Origin: Asterias rubens
Taxonomy: Eukaryota; Echinodermata; Asteroidea; Forcipulatida; Asteriidae
Assembly (NCBI RefSeq): GCF_902459465.1
Contig: NC_047083.1
Coordinates: 9,787,526-9,851,525 of the forward strand
Length of the DNA: 64,000 bases
Direction of reading: 5' to 3'
Both the position numbers and the translations under genes were made by a program. The notes beneath the pieces were generated by a model. The model ran no database searches. It was not told the DNA's origin and saw nothing but the letters and a program-made list of their open reading frames with translations. Below, one piece after another: positions 10,901 to 20,204 of the stretch. Every line of letters begins with the position of its first letter. The first letter of the stretch is position 1.

Positions 10901-12023
10901 TTCTGAACCATTTTGTGTCCTGGCCGAGCCGTTAAGAGCACGGGATTCAAGCTCTGGTGTTTCTGATCAGCAGAGTGTGGGTTCGAATCCCGGTCTTTAC
11001 ACGGTGTGATGTGGTCGAGCTGTTTAAGAGCACCGGATTCAAGTTCTGGTGTTTCTGATCAGCAAAGTGCGGGTTCGAGTCCCAGACGTGATACCTGTGT
11101 CTTTACGCAAGACACTTAACCATTGCTTCATCCTTTGGATGGGACATAAAGCCGTTGGTCCCTGTATGTGTTATGCACGTAAAAGAACCCAGAGCACTTA
11201 TCAAAAAGAGAAGGGGTTCTCCCTGGTGTTCCTGGTTTGATTGGCAGCAGATTTCGCTACAGCACCTTGTAAACCATTACATAGTAGAAGGATAAGGTCT
11301 CATAATTCAAACGTAGTCCCACATACCTTGCACAAGTACTGTATGCCTTGTATCTGGAATCAACTACCTCTTCACATCAAAACATCCACTTCTATTCACT
11401 CTTTCAAAACATCTCTCAAAACACACCTCATGTCGATAGATCCGTTCTTTTGTATTTAATCTGTTCTTTGTTAATTTTGTTTCTTTGTAATAGTGCCCTG
11501 AGCACTTTTGTGGATTTGTGCGCTCTATAAAACTTTGTTTAGTATTATTAATACTATTATTATTACTTGAAGCACCTTAAGCATCACTGAGTGACGGAAA
11601 TGCATTCTGAGCTTTTGCTGTGGTGCCCTTTAAAAGCATTTCAATACAAGGTTATTCGTTCCTGATAGAAGTGCCTCTAAGCAGATAAAAAAATGCCGTA
11701 CCCCTTTAAGAGCGAAGTTCAAGACCTGTCATGAATTGTTTGAAACATTTTATTTTTCAGGGAACATCTTACTGAACATCATGATCCCTTCAGCTCTCCC
11801 CGTCAGCAGACAGGGTAAGAACAACCTCATCATCATGACCCCGATTAACCCCCCAGTGGATCGCCTCTGCTCAAAGTGTAACAAGAAGTACCCCTCGCCC
11901 CAGGAGAGTAATGTCTGCGACAACGGCTGCAGCCCTGAGGCAACCGCTCTTCTCATCCGAGTCAAATCCGGCGACGAGGCCGATGAACTCCTCAAAGAAA
12001 TCAACAAGTTAAAAAATGAGTAA
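7887..12023 (+). CDS. NUP50: NUP50, nuclear pore complex protein Nup50 (six coding exons)
   Basis: Coding exons are 7887-7961, 8494-8595, 9040-9754, 9954-10053, 10750-10865 and 11761-12023, a total of 1371 nt or 456 codons plus TAA. All five introns are GT-AG and the phases join in frame. The product opens [20 protein letters not shown], matching the Nup50 importin-alpha-binding N-terminus. A basic [10 protein letters not shown] patch follows. FG motifs lie at about residues 71-74, 118-120, 217-220, 253-256, 264, 277-279 and 284-287, around a predicted helical stretch at 149-200. Residues about 315-452 form the Ran-binding domain ([24 protein letters not shown]). From family knowledge, Nup50 sits at the nuclear basket, binds importin alpha and Ran, and helps recycle import complexes. 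The length is close to human NUP50 (about 468). The odd feature is a four-Cys insertion at 406-426. The chosen ATG is the first in frame and sits in ACATGGCGGCC, a context that also resembles a YY1 site. Identification is very secure; UTR ends are not determined. Confidence 0.96.
8170..8395 (+). mobile_element. Non-LTR retrotransposon ORF2 tail in NUP50 intron 1
   Basis: An open stretch reads [17 protein letters not shown]..., then [20 protein letters not shown] and [18 protein letters not shown], stop at 8353-8355. FPRT.. EWNAL.. S.V.APSL..FK is the standard extreme C-terminus of RTE/Jockey/CR1-type reverse transcriptase ORFs. Only the last ~60 codons are present, so this is a 5'-truncated copy. 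It lies in the same orientation as the host gene. Confidence 0.75.
8494..8595 (+). CDS. NUP50: NUP50 coding exon 2 (basic importin-binding patch)
   Basis: Thirty-four codons between TTGATTGCAG and GTAAGT, phase 0 on both sides. It reads [20 protein letters not shown] then RRR, matching the GTFSMAS...AIKKAKRR region of vertebrate Nup50. A second AG four bases downstream would break the frame, so 8494 is preferred. Confidence 0.93.
9040..9754 (+). CDS. NUP50: NUP50 coding exon 3 (FG-repeat and coiled central region)
   Basis: A long 715-nt exon encoding residues 60-297 plus one base of the next codon. It holds all the FG/FxFG motifs, a Ser/Thr-rich linker and a charged helical segment ([10 protein letters not shown]... 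to ...AEIEKLK). The acceptor is CATGAAAG|GATGAT, weak in pyrimidines close to the AG. The donor is ACAG|GTAGGC. Large central exons of this kind are typical of NUP50. Confidence 0.93.
9954..10053 (+). CDS. NUP50: NUP50 coding exon 4 (lead into the Ran-binding domain)
   Basis: One hundred nt between TTTTATTTTGTAG and GTAAAT. It encodes the acidic lead [20 protein letters not shown] then SKR at the exon 5 junction, equivalent to the EPPKV...DAFYSKK lead of the vertebrate domain. It enters with two bases completing a Glu codon and leaves with two bases of an Arg codon. Confidence 0.92.
10224..10385 (-). repeat. Inverted copy of the CCGCGGTAGTAGA repeat in NUP50 intron 4
   Basis: ATCTACTCCGCGGTAGTAGA, ACAGTTCTCTAAGATCAAAC, ACACCCATGGTGTTACCGCA and GATACCTCACCATGCAATGC match 860-1010 in reverse. 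Confidence 0.6.
10476..10520 (-). repeat. tRNA-like SINE trace in NUP50 intron 4
   Basis: GCGGGATTCGAACAGGGG is a B-box-like sequence read on the minus strand. The A box is not convincing. The long plus-strand frame here runs out of NUP50 exon 5 into the intron. Confidence 0.3.
10750..10865 (+). CDS. NUP50: NUP50 coding exon 5 (Ran-binding domain, first half)
   Basis: One hundred and sixteen nt from TTTATTTGCAG|GTGTAAAC to CTTG|GTGAGT. It reads [20 protein letters not shown] then [18 protein letters not shown], which lines up almost residue for residue with the core of the Nup50 Ran-binding domain. This is the strongest single piece of evidence for the gene's identity. Confidence 0.95.
10912..11238 (+). 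mobile_element. tRNA-derived SINE with doubled head, NUP50 intron 5
   Basis: Two tandem tRNA-like heads occur: 10918-11000 (A box TGGCCGAGCCGTTAAGAGC, B box GGGTTCGAATCCC) and 11010-11095 (GGTCGAGCTGTTTAAGAGC, GGGTTCGAGTCCC). The body follows with CGCAAGACACTTAACCATTG, GGGACATAAAGCCGTTGGTC and AGAAGGGGTTCTCCCTGGTG. Stem pairing is too poor for a functional tRNA. The same family occurs inverted at 27025-27400 and 46975-47370. Confidence 0.75.
11239..11575 (+). mobile_element. CR1/L2-like LINE tail joined to the SINE, NUP50 intron 5
   Basis: A frame ending at 11457-11459 contains [20 protein letters not shown] then TSLKTHL, the typical LW/WNSLPL..R...S...FK..LKTHLF end of CR1/L2-type ORF2. It is followed by GTGCCCTGAGCACTTTTGTG, GCGCTCTATAAAACTTTG and an ATT-rich tail. 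It directly follows the SINE body, as expected for a SINE that shares or borrows a LINE 3' end. Confidence 0.7.
11761..12023 (+). CDS. NUP50: NUP50 coding exon 6 (Ran-binding domain end, with Cys insertion)
   Basis: Begins after TTTATTTTTCAG and ends at TAA 12021-12023. It reads [20 protein letters not shown], then the NPPVD turn, then a C-x2-C-x12-C-x3-C segment (residues 406-426), then [20 protein letters not shown]. The flanks match the last strands and C-terminal helix of the Nup50 Ran-binding domain. The Cys segment replaces a short loop in vertebrate proteins. Confidence 0.94.
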
Positions 12024-12060
12024 CCTGGTAAACTGGAGCCAGTACGAACAATCTGGAGTA

Positions 12061-12070
12061 CAGCGCCCTC
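12061..12070. promoter_or_regulatory. CAGCGCCCTC motif downstream of the NUP50 stop
   Basis: The reverse complement GAGGGCGCTG resembles the core of CTCF sites. The same decamer marks the start of both duplication units and is clustered at 53613-53787. Binding is not shown. Confidence 0.25.
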
Positions 12071-12087
12071 TGTAGTTTCCCCAGGCA

Positions 12088-12260
12088 CATTTCTCAAACC
12101 TCGGCTTGGGCTCCGGCTCCGGCTCCGGCTCCAGGGGCCTCCGATGTTCGAACCACCAGTGCGCGACCAATACACACTGTCCCAAATAGTTTCTACTGCG
12201 TACTCTGCGTGCAGAGCCCTAGCCTGAGTTTGTATGGAGCCCAAGCCAGGGTTTGAGAAA
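12088..12260. mobile_element. Short inverted-repeat element in the NUP50 3' region
   Basis: TTCTCAAACCTCGGCTTGGG at the left pairs with CCCAAGCCAGGGTTTGAGAA at the right. The left arm contains a GGCTCC run repeated four times. It probably lies in the NUP50 3' UTR. Confidence 0.6.
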
Positions 12261-12269
12261 GGCCACCAA

Positions 12270-13500
12270 TGAGGCCATTTTTCCATCATGGGAAAAGATA
12301 TTTCTTGTCATCTCGCAGTACCCGCCGCAGTCGCAAGTATTTTTAAGAGGCTGGCGAATGTATTTCTCATTCGTGTCGGCGATTTAAAGATCACTGAGTT
12401 GCGAGGGTGGTTATGTTTAGTTGACCGATTTTCTGATAATAATGTTATGAATTTACTGGCCTGACACAAAAACCACTGGCCTCAGACCGGTGGTTTGAGC
12501 CTTGGGGTCGATTTCACAAAGAGCTAAGATTTATCTTAACTTTTTCCTCATAGAGGGAAAGTTGATCACCTGCCGTGGGTTTATATAAATAGTGTTGAGC
12601 TGTCAACTCCCCTTAATTCTGCAGAAAGTTCCCTGAAAATAAACAAATCTTTCCAATTTATGATGAACAACTTCGAACAGCTCCCTGATTATGGAAAACT
12701 TGTACCCAACATGTTGAATGCATTCTAAATGCCCCCCTGATTGCAAGATGCAAATGGTGCCAGCTCTGAAAATAAACCAATCTTTCCTTGCTCTGATGAA
12801 CAATTGAAAATATCCCTCAATATGGAAACTTTGTCCCTATTATGTTAAATGTAAGTAGGATTTGAAACTTTGCATGGTGAAAATACGATATGGAAAGGTT
12901 TGCGGCAACACCATGTAATGACTATCTCTAATGAGTTGGGGTGGTTCTGAAAAGAACCGTTGGTTTCAACTCAACAATTCGAGTATGAATGTATTTCTAA
13001 AGATTTGTCCCTGTTTGTTATACAAAACTCCCTGATTGCTAGACGCAATTGTTGGCAGCTCTTCACAGTGGATGTGTTTATAAAATTCACTTGTCAACAA
13101 TATTTTTATTACTTACTTGTTTGCCTCTGTATATATTGTAAAACAATCGAAGCAAATATAAAACTATTATTGGAATATAAAAGCCATTTACGGTAATTTC
13201 AATTAATGAATGAATTTAATGTTTTCCAAACATTTGCTCAGGGGAGCTTAACAAAAACAAAAATACAAATGATTTGAAATCTGAAAGAAAAGTCTGCCTA
13301 GTACAGTGGTACGGTATTCCATTAAAAATAATTAAGCAGAGCATTTAGACAAATGTCCTGTTTTAGTACATTTTCCAAATACATTGTATAACCATCACCT
13401 TTTTAAATCTATATGTCTAACTATTATTAGCAGGTTCAATACTTCACATTGGCAATAGGCTTGTCATGTGAATGATGCCAATTTGCACTATATGCTTTGT
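12270..13500. other. NUP50 3' flank, non-coding
   Basis: Contains two related ~130-bp segments (12600-12730 and 12735-12855, each with CTGAAAATAAAC.AATCTTTC and GATGAACAA). AATAAA occurs at 12638 and near 12770 as candidate poly(A) signals. A diverged piece of the 780-1040 repeat lies at 12867-12930. No gene seen. Confidence 0.45.
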
Positions 13501-13504
13501 CTTT

Positions 13505-13736
13505 GAAAGAGCAAAGGCACCAAGGCATTTTCTCCTTGGTAAAGGGCACCCTATGAAGAAATTCTACTGGAGCATTTTAAGGGCACCAAGGCAATGACCA
13601 GGGGGCATGGAGGCAATTGCCTTCATTGCCTCCATGAAGTATCAGTTTCTACTGGAGCATTTCAAGGGCACCAAGGCAATGACCAGGGGGCATGGAGGCA
13701 ATCGCCTTCGTTGCCTCCATGAAGTATCAGACCTGC
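13505..13736 (+). repeat. Family C interspersed repeat with internal duplication
   Basis: GGCACCAAGGCATTTTCTCC, TTGGTAAAGGGCACCCTATG, then two copies of TCTACTGGAGCATTT.AAGGG, CACCAAGGCAATGACCAGGG and GCCTCCATGAAGTATCAG. Other copies at 28586-28757 and 63023-63297. It is a likely source of the 36-bp minisatellite. Confidence 0.8.
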
Positions 13737-13962
13737 TTAAACAAGACGATGTATAAGGCCTGACTTAGATATCCTTTACGTTATACAATAGTTTAATCTT
13801 TATAATGAAAATGAATATGCAAAAAGTAATAGTTTTTACCCTAAACTGGTTTTCTCATAATTACATGTATCATGGTGTTTAAATCCTGTTAAATATAAGA
13901 ACTACATTTAGTGCACAGAGAATGCTGGGCTCAATCTGTATCTGATGTGGTTAATGACTACT

Positions 13963-14202
13963 TGGCCCAAATTTCACAGAGCTGCTTAAGCACAAAATCT
14001 GCTTAGTTGAAAAACTCCTTGCTTTGTAAAATTAGATTACCGGCCCAGACTTTATTGTTATGCTAAGGAAATAACAGCTAAATACCAGTCCAGGCAATGT
14101 ATATGGCATGAAATGTTTGCCAGTAACATTTATAAAATAAGCAAGCTATTTTCGTGCTTGAGCAAATTTTGTGGTTAAGCAGCTCTATGAAATCGGCCCC
14201 AG
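13963..14202. mobile_element. Inverted-repeat MITE, family D
   Basis: GGCCCAAATTTCACAGAGCT then GCTTAAGCACAAAATCTGCT at the left; GAGCAAATTTTGTGGTTAAG then CAGCTCTATGAAATCGGCCC at the right. No coding capacity. A partial relative follows at 14287-14415. Confidence 0.75.
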
Positions 14203-14640
14203 GTCATACTGAATAATACGCTTCGAAGTACCGTGGCTGGAAGCTATAAAAGGTTTACTTCGATTTTGTCATTGCGGCAGTCAATGGGCCCATTCATGCA
14301 GTTTTCTGCTTAGTAAAACTAAGCAGGATACCAGTCGCAGATTGAACATGTGGAAATGGTATTTTGGCTGGTAATCTTATTCTGGTAAACATATTATTTT
14401 TGCTGTTTGTGCAGCTCTCTAGGGCCCTCGTATTATCTCATCTTCTGAAAATTGATTTTGTATTTTGGCTTTGTTGATTTCCCCATTTTTATCACGTTTT
14501 CATTGTGAGTAAAGTTGTTTGTTTGTTAAGGCTCCTTTTTAACATTTTAGTTTAAATAAAGAAATCGAATCGAACTTGTATCACACTTGTGTACGGCTTT
14601 TTTCTCTAACGTGTGGTTGTTAAAACATACAGAATCAATT

Positions 14641-14765
14641 GGAGACTTTGTAACGCTAGGTGGCAGCAGACTTACCAGGTTAATTTCCATTGTTAAGTAG
14701 CTCTGAGCATGCGCATTTTTCGAGAACGATCAAATTAATTTGCCTGGTAAGGCTTCTGCTACCTA
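14641..14765. mobile_element. Diverged MITE of the GGTGGCAGCAGACTTAC family
   Basis: GGAGACTTTGTAACGCTAGG, TGGCAGCAGACTTACCAGGT at the left and GCCTGGTAAGGCTTCTGCTA at the right. The same family occurs twice in the 30.8-31.6 kb region. Confidence 0.65.
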
Positions 14766-14769
14766 TCAT

Positions 14770-16049
14770 CCCCACATTTGGCTTCAACATTTCAGCTCAA
14801 AGAACAAAATATTGTTCTCTTCTTTTTTTCGTTTTTTTTTCTTTCTTTAATCGCTTCGGTAGTGGTGAGGGGCTGAATTTGGGATAGTCCCTTTTCTTCA
14901 ATGTTTTCATTGCATACTTGTTGCTTCGACTCCCTCCGTGTTGGAATTTGCGGTTGGAGGAGATCTATTTGGGGAGGGTTCCATTTTTTTCTGGACATCA
15001 AAATTGCCACTGTCGTAGTGCTTTTCAACTGGAGAAATTTTTCTTAATCGATTCAGAAAAGGGAATCTTTATGTAAAAATCAGGAAACATTTTGAGGATG
15101 GCAGTTTTGGTGTACAGAAACAAAAATCACTCCCCTGCGTATTACGTTATCCTTTAGTATAGCGCACTCTGCTAGAAGTCAAAAGAAGAGGGTAGCTCAT
15201 TTGCCGATCCTGTGTGCAGATGTGCGTTTCCATTGTTCCATCCGAGTCATTGTAAACCTCAATGCGGCTTGGTGACGTCATTGCTCAAGTGTATTGATTG
15301 ACTGATAGGCCATGGGGGCTATTGTACGCTGATTGTTCATTAATACAAAGATGATCTTTATGGTTTCCAAAGATGGAATGAATGTTTTCATACCTTTAAC
15401 ACAATTGTTGATTGTCTTATAGCATCGCCCAGTCAGTTTCCCCTGTGGTAATCCGAACACTGAACAGTTAATAATAGAAGTGGCGGTACTTTAAGGGTTA
15501 GGACCTACTCACAAACACAATATTTTTTGTAAAATTTAATGTTTCACTGTTTGTGACGTCAGTTCATATTGCAGTTCCTTGAAACAGTGTGCTTGGAACA
15601 AAACGTTTTCGTAACGATGATTGGTGACTGTCTTATAGCACAATCCGATTGAACTGTTACTCACACACACACGAATTAGTTGATGACGTCAGTTCATTTT
15701 ACAGCGCACATGACATACTATGATTGTGATAGTACTGCGCATAGTCTCACGTTCACCATTGCAAGAAGAGGTAAATTCACCGAATCATACTTTTTAGTTC
15801 AATGAACTGACCATAATTATTGATGCAGGCTGGTTGAACATCTTCGTGTGAGATACAAACACTTTGGTAAAGTTATTTAACTGTACATCGGTTCATTGTA
15901 GTGCGCGACACTTGGTAATTCTTTGAATATTTATAAAAAAAATCAATGAATCAGTGAATTTATATCGTGAATCAGTTCATTCACTTGAATCAGTGAATTT
16001 ATTCATTGAATTAGTTAGTTCACTTGAATCAGTTAATCACTTGAATCAG
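14770..16049. other. Intergenic interval with CRE motifs and TGAATCAGT cluster
   Basis: No gene-like frame. It contains a diverged internal duplication (about 15405-15570 against 15622-15700, both with GTCTTATAGCA and TGACGTCAGTTCAT) and a cluster of TGAATCAGT-type repeats at 15945-16085. Confidence 0.5.
15273..15691. promoter_or_regulatory. Three perfect TGACGTCA (CRE) sites
   Basis: Sites at 15273-15280, 15554-15561 and 15684-15691. The last two belong to a local duplication. TGACGTCA is the full palindromic CREB/ATF element. They lie downstream of the minus-strand frame at 16050-16697 in its own direction, so a link to that gene is not implied. Confidence 0.35.
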
Positions 16050-16697
16050 TTAATTTGATGAATCATACTTTGAGTTCAATGAACTCGCCATGGTGCTGTT
16101 GAAGAGCGTCCTATCGTGCGGATACAACCCCTCCAGAAGTTTCTGTCTGAACCAAGCATTGGTGGTCAAGCACCATGCACTGAAGGTCAACTCATCAGAT
16201 GCTGTCGAGGAGGAAAGTTTAACTCTATCCCCGCCATCTTGTATTTCCAAACGTAGGTCTACTTTGGGTAGGTTACCTCGAGGCCCGCAATACGTAGCCG
16301 CTGCATAGGGTTCATATGCCATTGTGATACCATTTGCTGCCGTGGCGCATTTATTTGACATGGCGGATGTGGTGATGTTTAGCAAACTCCAGTCTGTCTT
16401 GGTTGGAGCAACTCTGCGACGACGCATAACTTTGACATCATCTTCAGTTTTCCAACATGCATTGTTTGTGTAGACGACACTCATTGAGGACCAGGGGAGG
16501 TTGTCGGTGTTATACATTTTTGGAAGTCGAGCGGCGTCGAAGGCAAGACCCGCAATAGCGTCGACAGTATTTTGAATAATAATGTACAGTAAGGCCATAC
16601 AAAACAAAAACATGTTTACCGTCCCCACCGGCGCTTCCCTTTTTAAAGGCCCTCTCCTTCTTGGTTTTGCTTCTTTCCTACGAAAAAAAGGATACAT
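16050..16697 (-). CDS. Hypothetical single-pass membrane protein, probable coding exon
   Basis: An open frame of 215 codons on the minus strand, much longer than others outside repeats, with non-repetitive mixed composition. Residues 6-20 are rich in Lys/Arg. Residues about 27-48 (VNMFLFCMALLYIII core) form one hydrophobic segment, so it looks like a signal-anchor or uncleaved signal. The following 165 residues hold Cys 81, 117, 137 and 176 (possible two disulfides) and N-glycosylation sequons NIT (107) and NST (200), consistent with an extracellular or luminal domain. I do not recognise the family. The bases just before GAAAGAAG (TTTTTTTCGTAG on the minus strand) resemble a splice acceptor, so the true 5' end may be an upstream exon and the ATG at 16697 may not be the start. 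The final residues run into a TGAATCAGT-rich repeat, so the C-terminus may be repeat-derived. Confidence 0.5.
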   Translation of the reverse strand: MYPFFRRKEAKPRRRGPLKREAPVGTVNMFLFCMALLYIIIQNTVDAIAGLAFDAARLPKMYNTDNLPWSSMSVVYTNNACWKTEDDVKVMRRRRVAPTKTDWSLLNITTSAMSNKCATAANGITMAYEPYAAATYCGPRGNLPKVDLRLEIQDGGDRVKLSSSTASDELTFSAWCLTTNAWFRQKLLEGLYPHDRTLFNSTMASSLNSKYDSSN

Positions 16698-17277
16698 TTC
16701 AAAGATATGTTTTGTATACAGCCAGCCGGTTGGCTGGCGCTGTTAACGGGCCGAGCCATTTTGAAAGGGGGGGGGGGCACAAAAAAGCACGGCTCTTCCT
16801 TCCTTTTCAAAAAAAGACAGGACGCCAAACATGTTTTGTTTTTATTTGGCCTAACTTGTTTACAGATTCCCAGAGCAATTAAACTATACCACCCAGCACC
16901 AACAAGCACAGACTAAAAACCAAAGTACAAGTCGCAACAATGGAGATGATAATTGTTGATAAGATACGTGCATAATACTTGAATTTTATTTGTAGAAATA
17001 AATTCATCGTAGAGTTAGTATTTACACTCTAGAACTCCCAGGTGAGACATGACTCATTTTCTGGGTCCCGGGGACGACATGACCCTGTCTTAGTCAGTCT
17101 AGACTTGATCAAAGTCCCTGGCTCGTGCGAGGTCCCAAACACTTGTAACGCACACACCGCCAGCTGCAGACACTTATGACAAGTGCGCCCCCTTTGTCAA
17201 AAAAAAATTTTTTTTTACTGGCGATGGAACTGGATAGGGACTTGAGTTAAGTCTAAGGTCAGGCTAACCTATAAATT

Positions 17278-17279
17278 CG

Positions 17280-17314
<35 letters not shown>

Positions 17315-17316
17315 GG
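17278..17316 (+). repeat. (TTG)n microsatellite
   Basis: About a dozen TTG/GTT triplets in a row. Confidence 0.9.
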
Positions 17317-17850
17317 GTTTTTGCGGGGAGTTTTACAGAGATTCTGCGTCATTCAATGACTGGGACATGTTGACACTGGGCCCAGATCGAGTCTCAAAGC
17401 ATTGTAAGAACACACAAAACTTGCTAAGCACAGAAAAATATTGCTTTATAAACTATTAAACATTAATTTTTGTATGCATTAATTAATGCAGTTGTGTCCA
17501 CCCCCGTGCAAAACCGTCCTTGCAGTAAATTAAACGCCCTTGGTCGACGGAACACGTTCGCCTTTTTTGTTTGCAAGCTAAGTGCATGTCATGAAATGGG
17601 AAATGTTCAAAACATGGGAAATGTTCGGCCGTTGTACTCGCTGCAATCATAAAATACGTGAATTCATTGCTTACACGCGCACATACATGTACAGTCACGT
17701 ACATGTCTGCCGGACGGTTTTGCATAGCCCTGGACACGATTTGCATATGCAAAAGTGTCCGGAGCGGACTAGCGGACACAATTGCATCTGCTGACACCCG
17801 CCGCCCCCCCCCCCCCCCCCCCGCCCAAGATATTTCTATGATAAGGTAAA

Positions 17851-18164
17851 CAGCGCCCTCATTTGATAAGTTACAGAATTAGTATGGTACCTAAACATTT
17901 TCTATTACGTTGATATTAGTATGAAGAAATAGCAAACGAAATAGCAAATGAATGGGGACTAGACTGCTGGTTGGTATGACTTCTGCATCAACGAAAAAAT
18001 GCCTCTGGTTTGTTGTGACAGGGAAGATTTGTTTTTAATCAGTATTCCTTTTGCTATTCGTCGTCTGCGAATGCAAACATCACCATCGGAATTTAGATCA
18101 AATCACAGTGATCAGCCAACCGGAGAATGGGTGTAAATTTCAGGCAGACCACCCGGCATTTTGA
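17851..18164 (+). other. Conserved 5' exon-like block, unit 1
   Basis: Begins at CAGCGCCCTC and ends at a good donor TTTTGA|GTAAGTTTTG. The same block occurs at 33703-33992 with shared stretches (GAATGGGGACTAGAC, AGCCGGAGAAT-type, GTAAGTTTTGTTTGAT). No long frame is conserved, so it is best read as a 5' UTR exon and promoter-proximal sequence of the protease-derived transcript. This is inferred only from duplication and the splice donor. Confidence 0.4.
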
Positions 18165-19492
18165 GTAAGTTTTGTTTGATCTTGAAATCGCCACGCTAGA
18201 CTCGAGAACTGTCACTGTGTCCGACATGTCTGTTGTCTGTGTGTGTGTCTATTGCATAACATGATTGAATATGAATGATTGATTGATGTTCTTCTTAAGT
18301 TATTGTGCTTAAGTTTCCGCATACATTTCCACAGTGCCACTATTCTAACGAGCCATGACCGTCGATTGTTGCCATTAGTGGCACTGTCACAGTGTCAGTC
18401 ATTGACATTGTGGTGCCGGTGTGGCAATGTGGCAGTCCCGGATTCTCTACCCAGGAGATTGTGCCCCCCCCCCCCATAACTCAACCCCGGTCTGGCCCCG
18501 CGCCTCACCACAGCGAATTGTGTGGAAAAAAAATCGCCTGCCTATCATTCAACTGCCCATGGAGTACATAACTACTTCCACCTTTTTAAAATTTTAATGT
18601 TTTACTTTTTCATTTACGATTTTACATGATCAATGTTTCCGAATTTGTTTTTTTGGTCGACCTTATTGTCATTTAAAATAGACCATGAATAATAATAACT
18701 TTTTGCTTTCCTTGCTTATAAATCGTGTATTTTTTAATAATTTCACTTTTTAATTATAATTGATTGTTGTAGGTCTACTATATTTATATCCTTAAAAATT
18801 TGCAATTCTGCTTTCTGGTCAAGCCATGCTTGCAATTTTAATAGACCACTCCCATGCAGTCTCCCATGATTAATAATATTATAACTTTTACTCTTTTTTA
18901 TCCCTTGCTTATAAATCTTGTTTTTGTTTTAAATATTTTAAATTATAAATATTTATATTATTGTTCTTGAACAATTAGCATCTTTAACATTCTTTCCAAC
19001 TAACTTTTAAAAATGTGAATGTTATTACCATTTATTTTGTATCAGCAATTCTGCTTTTTGGGTGAGACATAATTGCAATTCTAAAAGACAAATATTGAAT
19101 ATCAGTGGATATTCCGGTGTACCTACATACTTTGTATATCTTTGAAATTTCCTCGTGGAAGTTCTTTCCAAATAACTTTTTAAAATATAAATGTTTCTAC
19201 TACTTCTAGGACTCCCTGGATATTCTAATATCTGTACCCCAGATATTGTGCCCGCCCCCCCCCCCCCCCCCCCCCCCACAAAGCACAATGACTGTTTGAT
19301 TAGGCATGAACAAGATGAGGGACTCTTACTTTAGTTATATACAGACCATCAACTTCCAGACTATATTTCCCTTTAAAAACTTTGGGAGCCACAAACCGTG
19401 ATATATTTTAAGAACTGAGTTGGTTCCATTGGTACAACATTGTATTATTGATTTGACCAAATTTATAATGTTATTTATAATTTTGTTTATAG
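18165..19492. other. AT-rich interval with poly-C runs
   Basis: 18300-18480 matches 34030-34190 of unit 2 and ends in a C10 run. A C-rich run lies at 19254-19277. The rest is AT-rich with weak similarity to the 86-bp array (TTATAAATC, CTTGCTTATAAAT at 18705 and 18905). No gene seen. Confidence 0.5.
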
Positions 19493-19645
19493 GATGAGTT
19501 GCCGCTTAAGGCCTTCAACAAGATCAAGGAGAGCATCTACGCACAGATCCATCCAGAACTAATCCGACTTGTAATGCTTCAGAGAGACTAAGACTGAGAT
19601 AGTACAATGGACTCACCAAACCTAAACTTGTGAAAGATGGACCTG
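19493..19645 (+). pseudogene. Cathepsin D-like propeptide exon, broken
   Basis: A 153-nt exon between TTTTGTTTATAG and GTAAGC. Frame 1 reads DELPLKAFNKIKESIYAQIH then PELIRLVMLQRD and a stop. A different frame at the 3' end reads YNGLTKPKLVKDGP before the donor. These resemble the two halves of a cathepsin D propeptide (PLKKF...IR, then YNG..P.LVKDGP leading to the mature N-terminus), so at least one frameshift and two in-frame stops separate them. No counterpart is visible in unit 2. No exon with the first catalytic DTGS motif is found downstream. Assignment to cathepsin D rests mainly on the companion exons at 21278-21424 and 37282-37444. Confidence 0.5.
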
Positions 19646-20204
19646 GTAAGCTTGAGATCATTTTTATAGGCCTGGAAGTGGAATAACACAGAGGGCCACA
19701 GAGGCTACTGTTTACCCTGGTCTTGGCCTTTGTGTTAAAGGAACAAATGACTTTTTTTGTTTTTCGGGGCCAACCTGAACTAGTCAATTAGCCAAACAAA
19801 ATATATGTTCTGTTTTCAATTACATGTCTCATCTACTTGATGTGCCCTCATGCATTAATAGCAAAAAGACATGCTCACCCCCACAATGTATAGTCCACAT
19901 TGAAGAGTCTGATCATCGGGTACTGTTGGGAACAAGGTTGTCACCCTCATGTGATTGGACAACTGACTAGAATGGGCAGGATTTAGTTAATTATGCACAC
20001 ATATAGAAAAGTCTGTCATGTGCAGTAGACACTTTAAATGTGTGTTATTAGTAGGCTCAGATTGTTACCATACCCCCATAGGTACAAGGTAGACAATAAA
20101 AGCTTGGGTACATGGACGTGATTGATAGTGAAAGGCTGAAATGTCTTATAAAACTCTTGCATCTGGGTCTGTGAGATGTTTGAATTTGATGACTTTTATA
20201 ATAA

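Noticed and set aside
11241-11459. 72-codon frame as a separate gene inside NUP50 intron 5
   Set aside because: Its second half is the standard LINE ORF2 C-terminus, so it is annotated as a retrotransposon tail.
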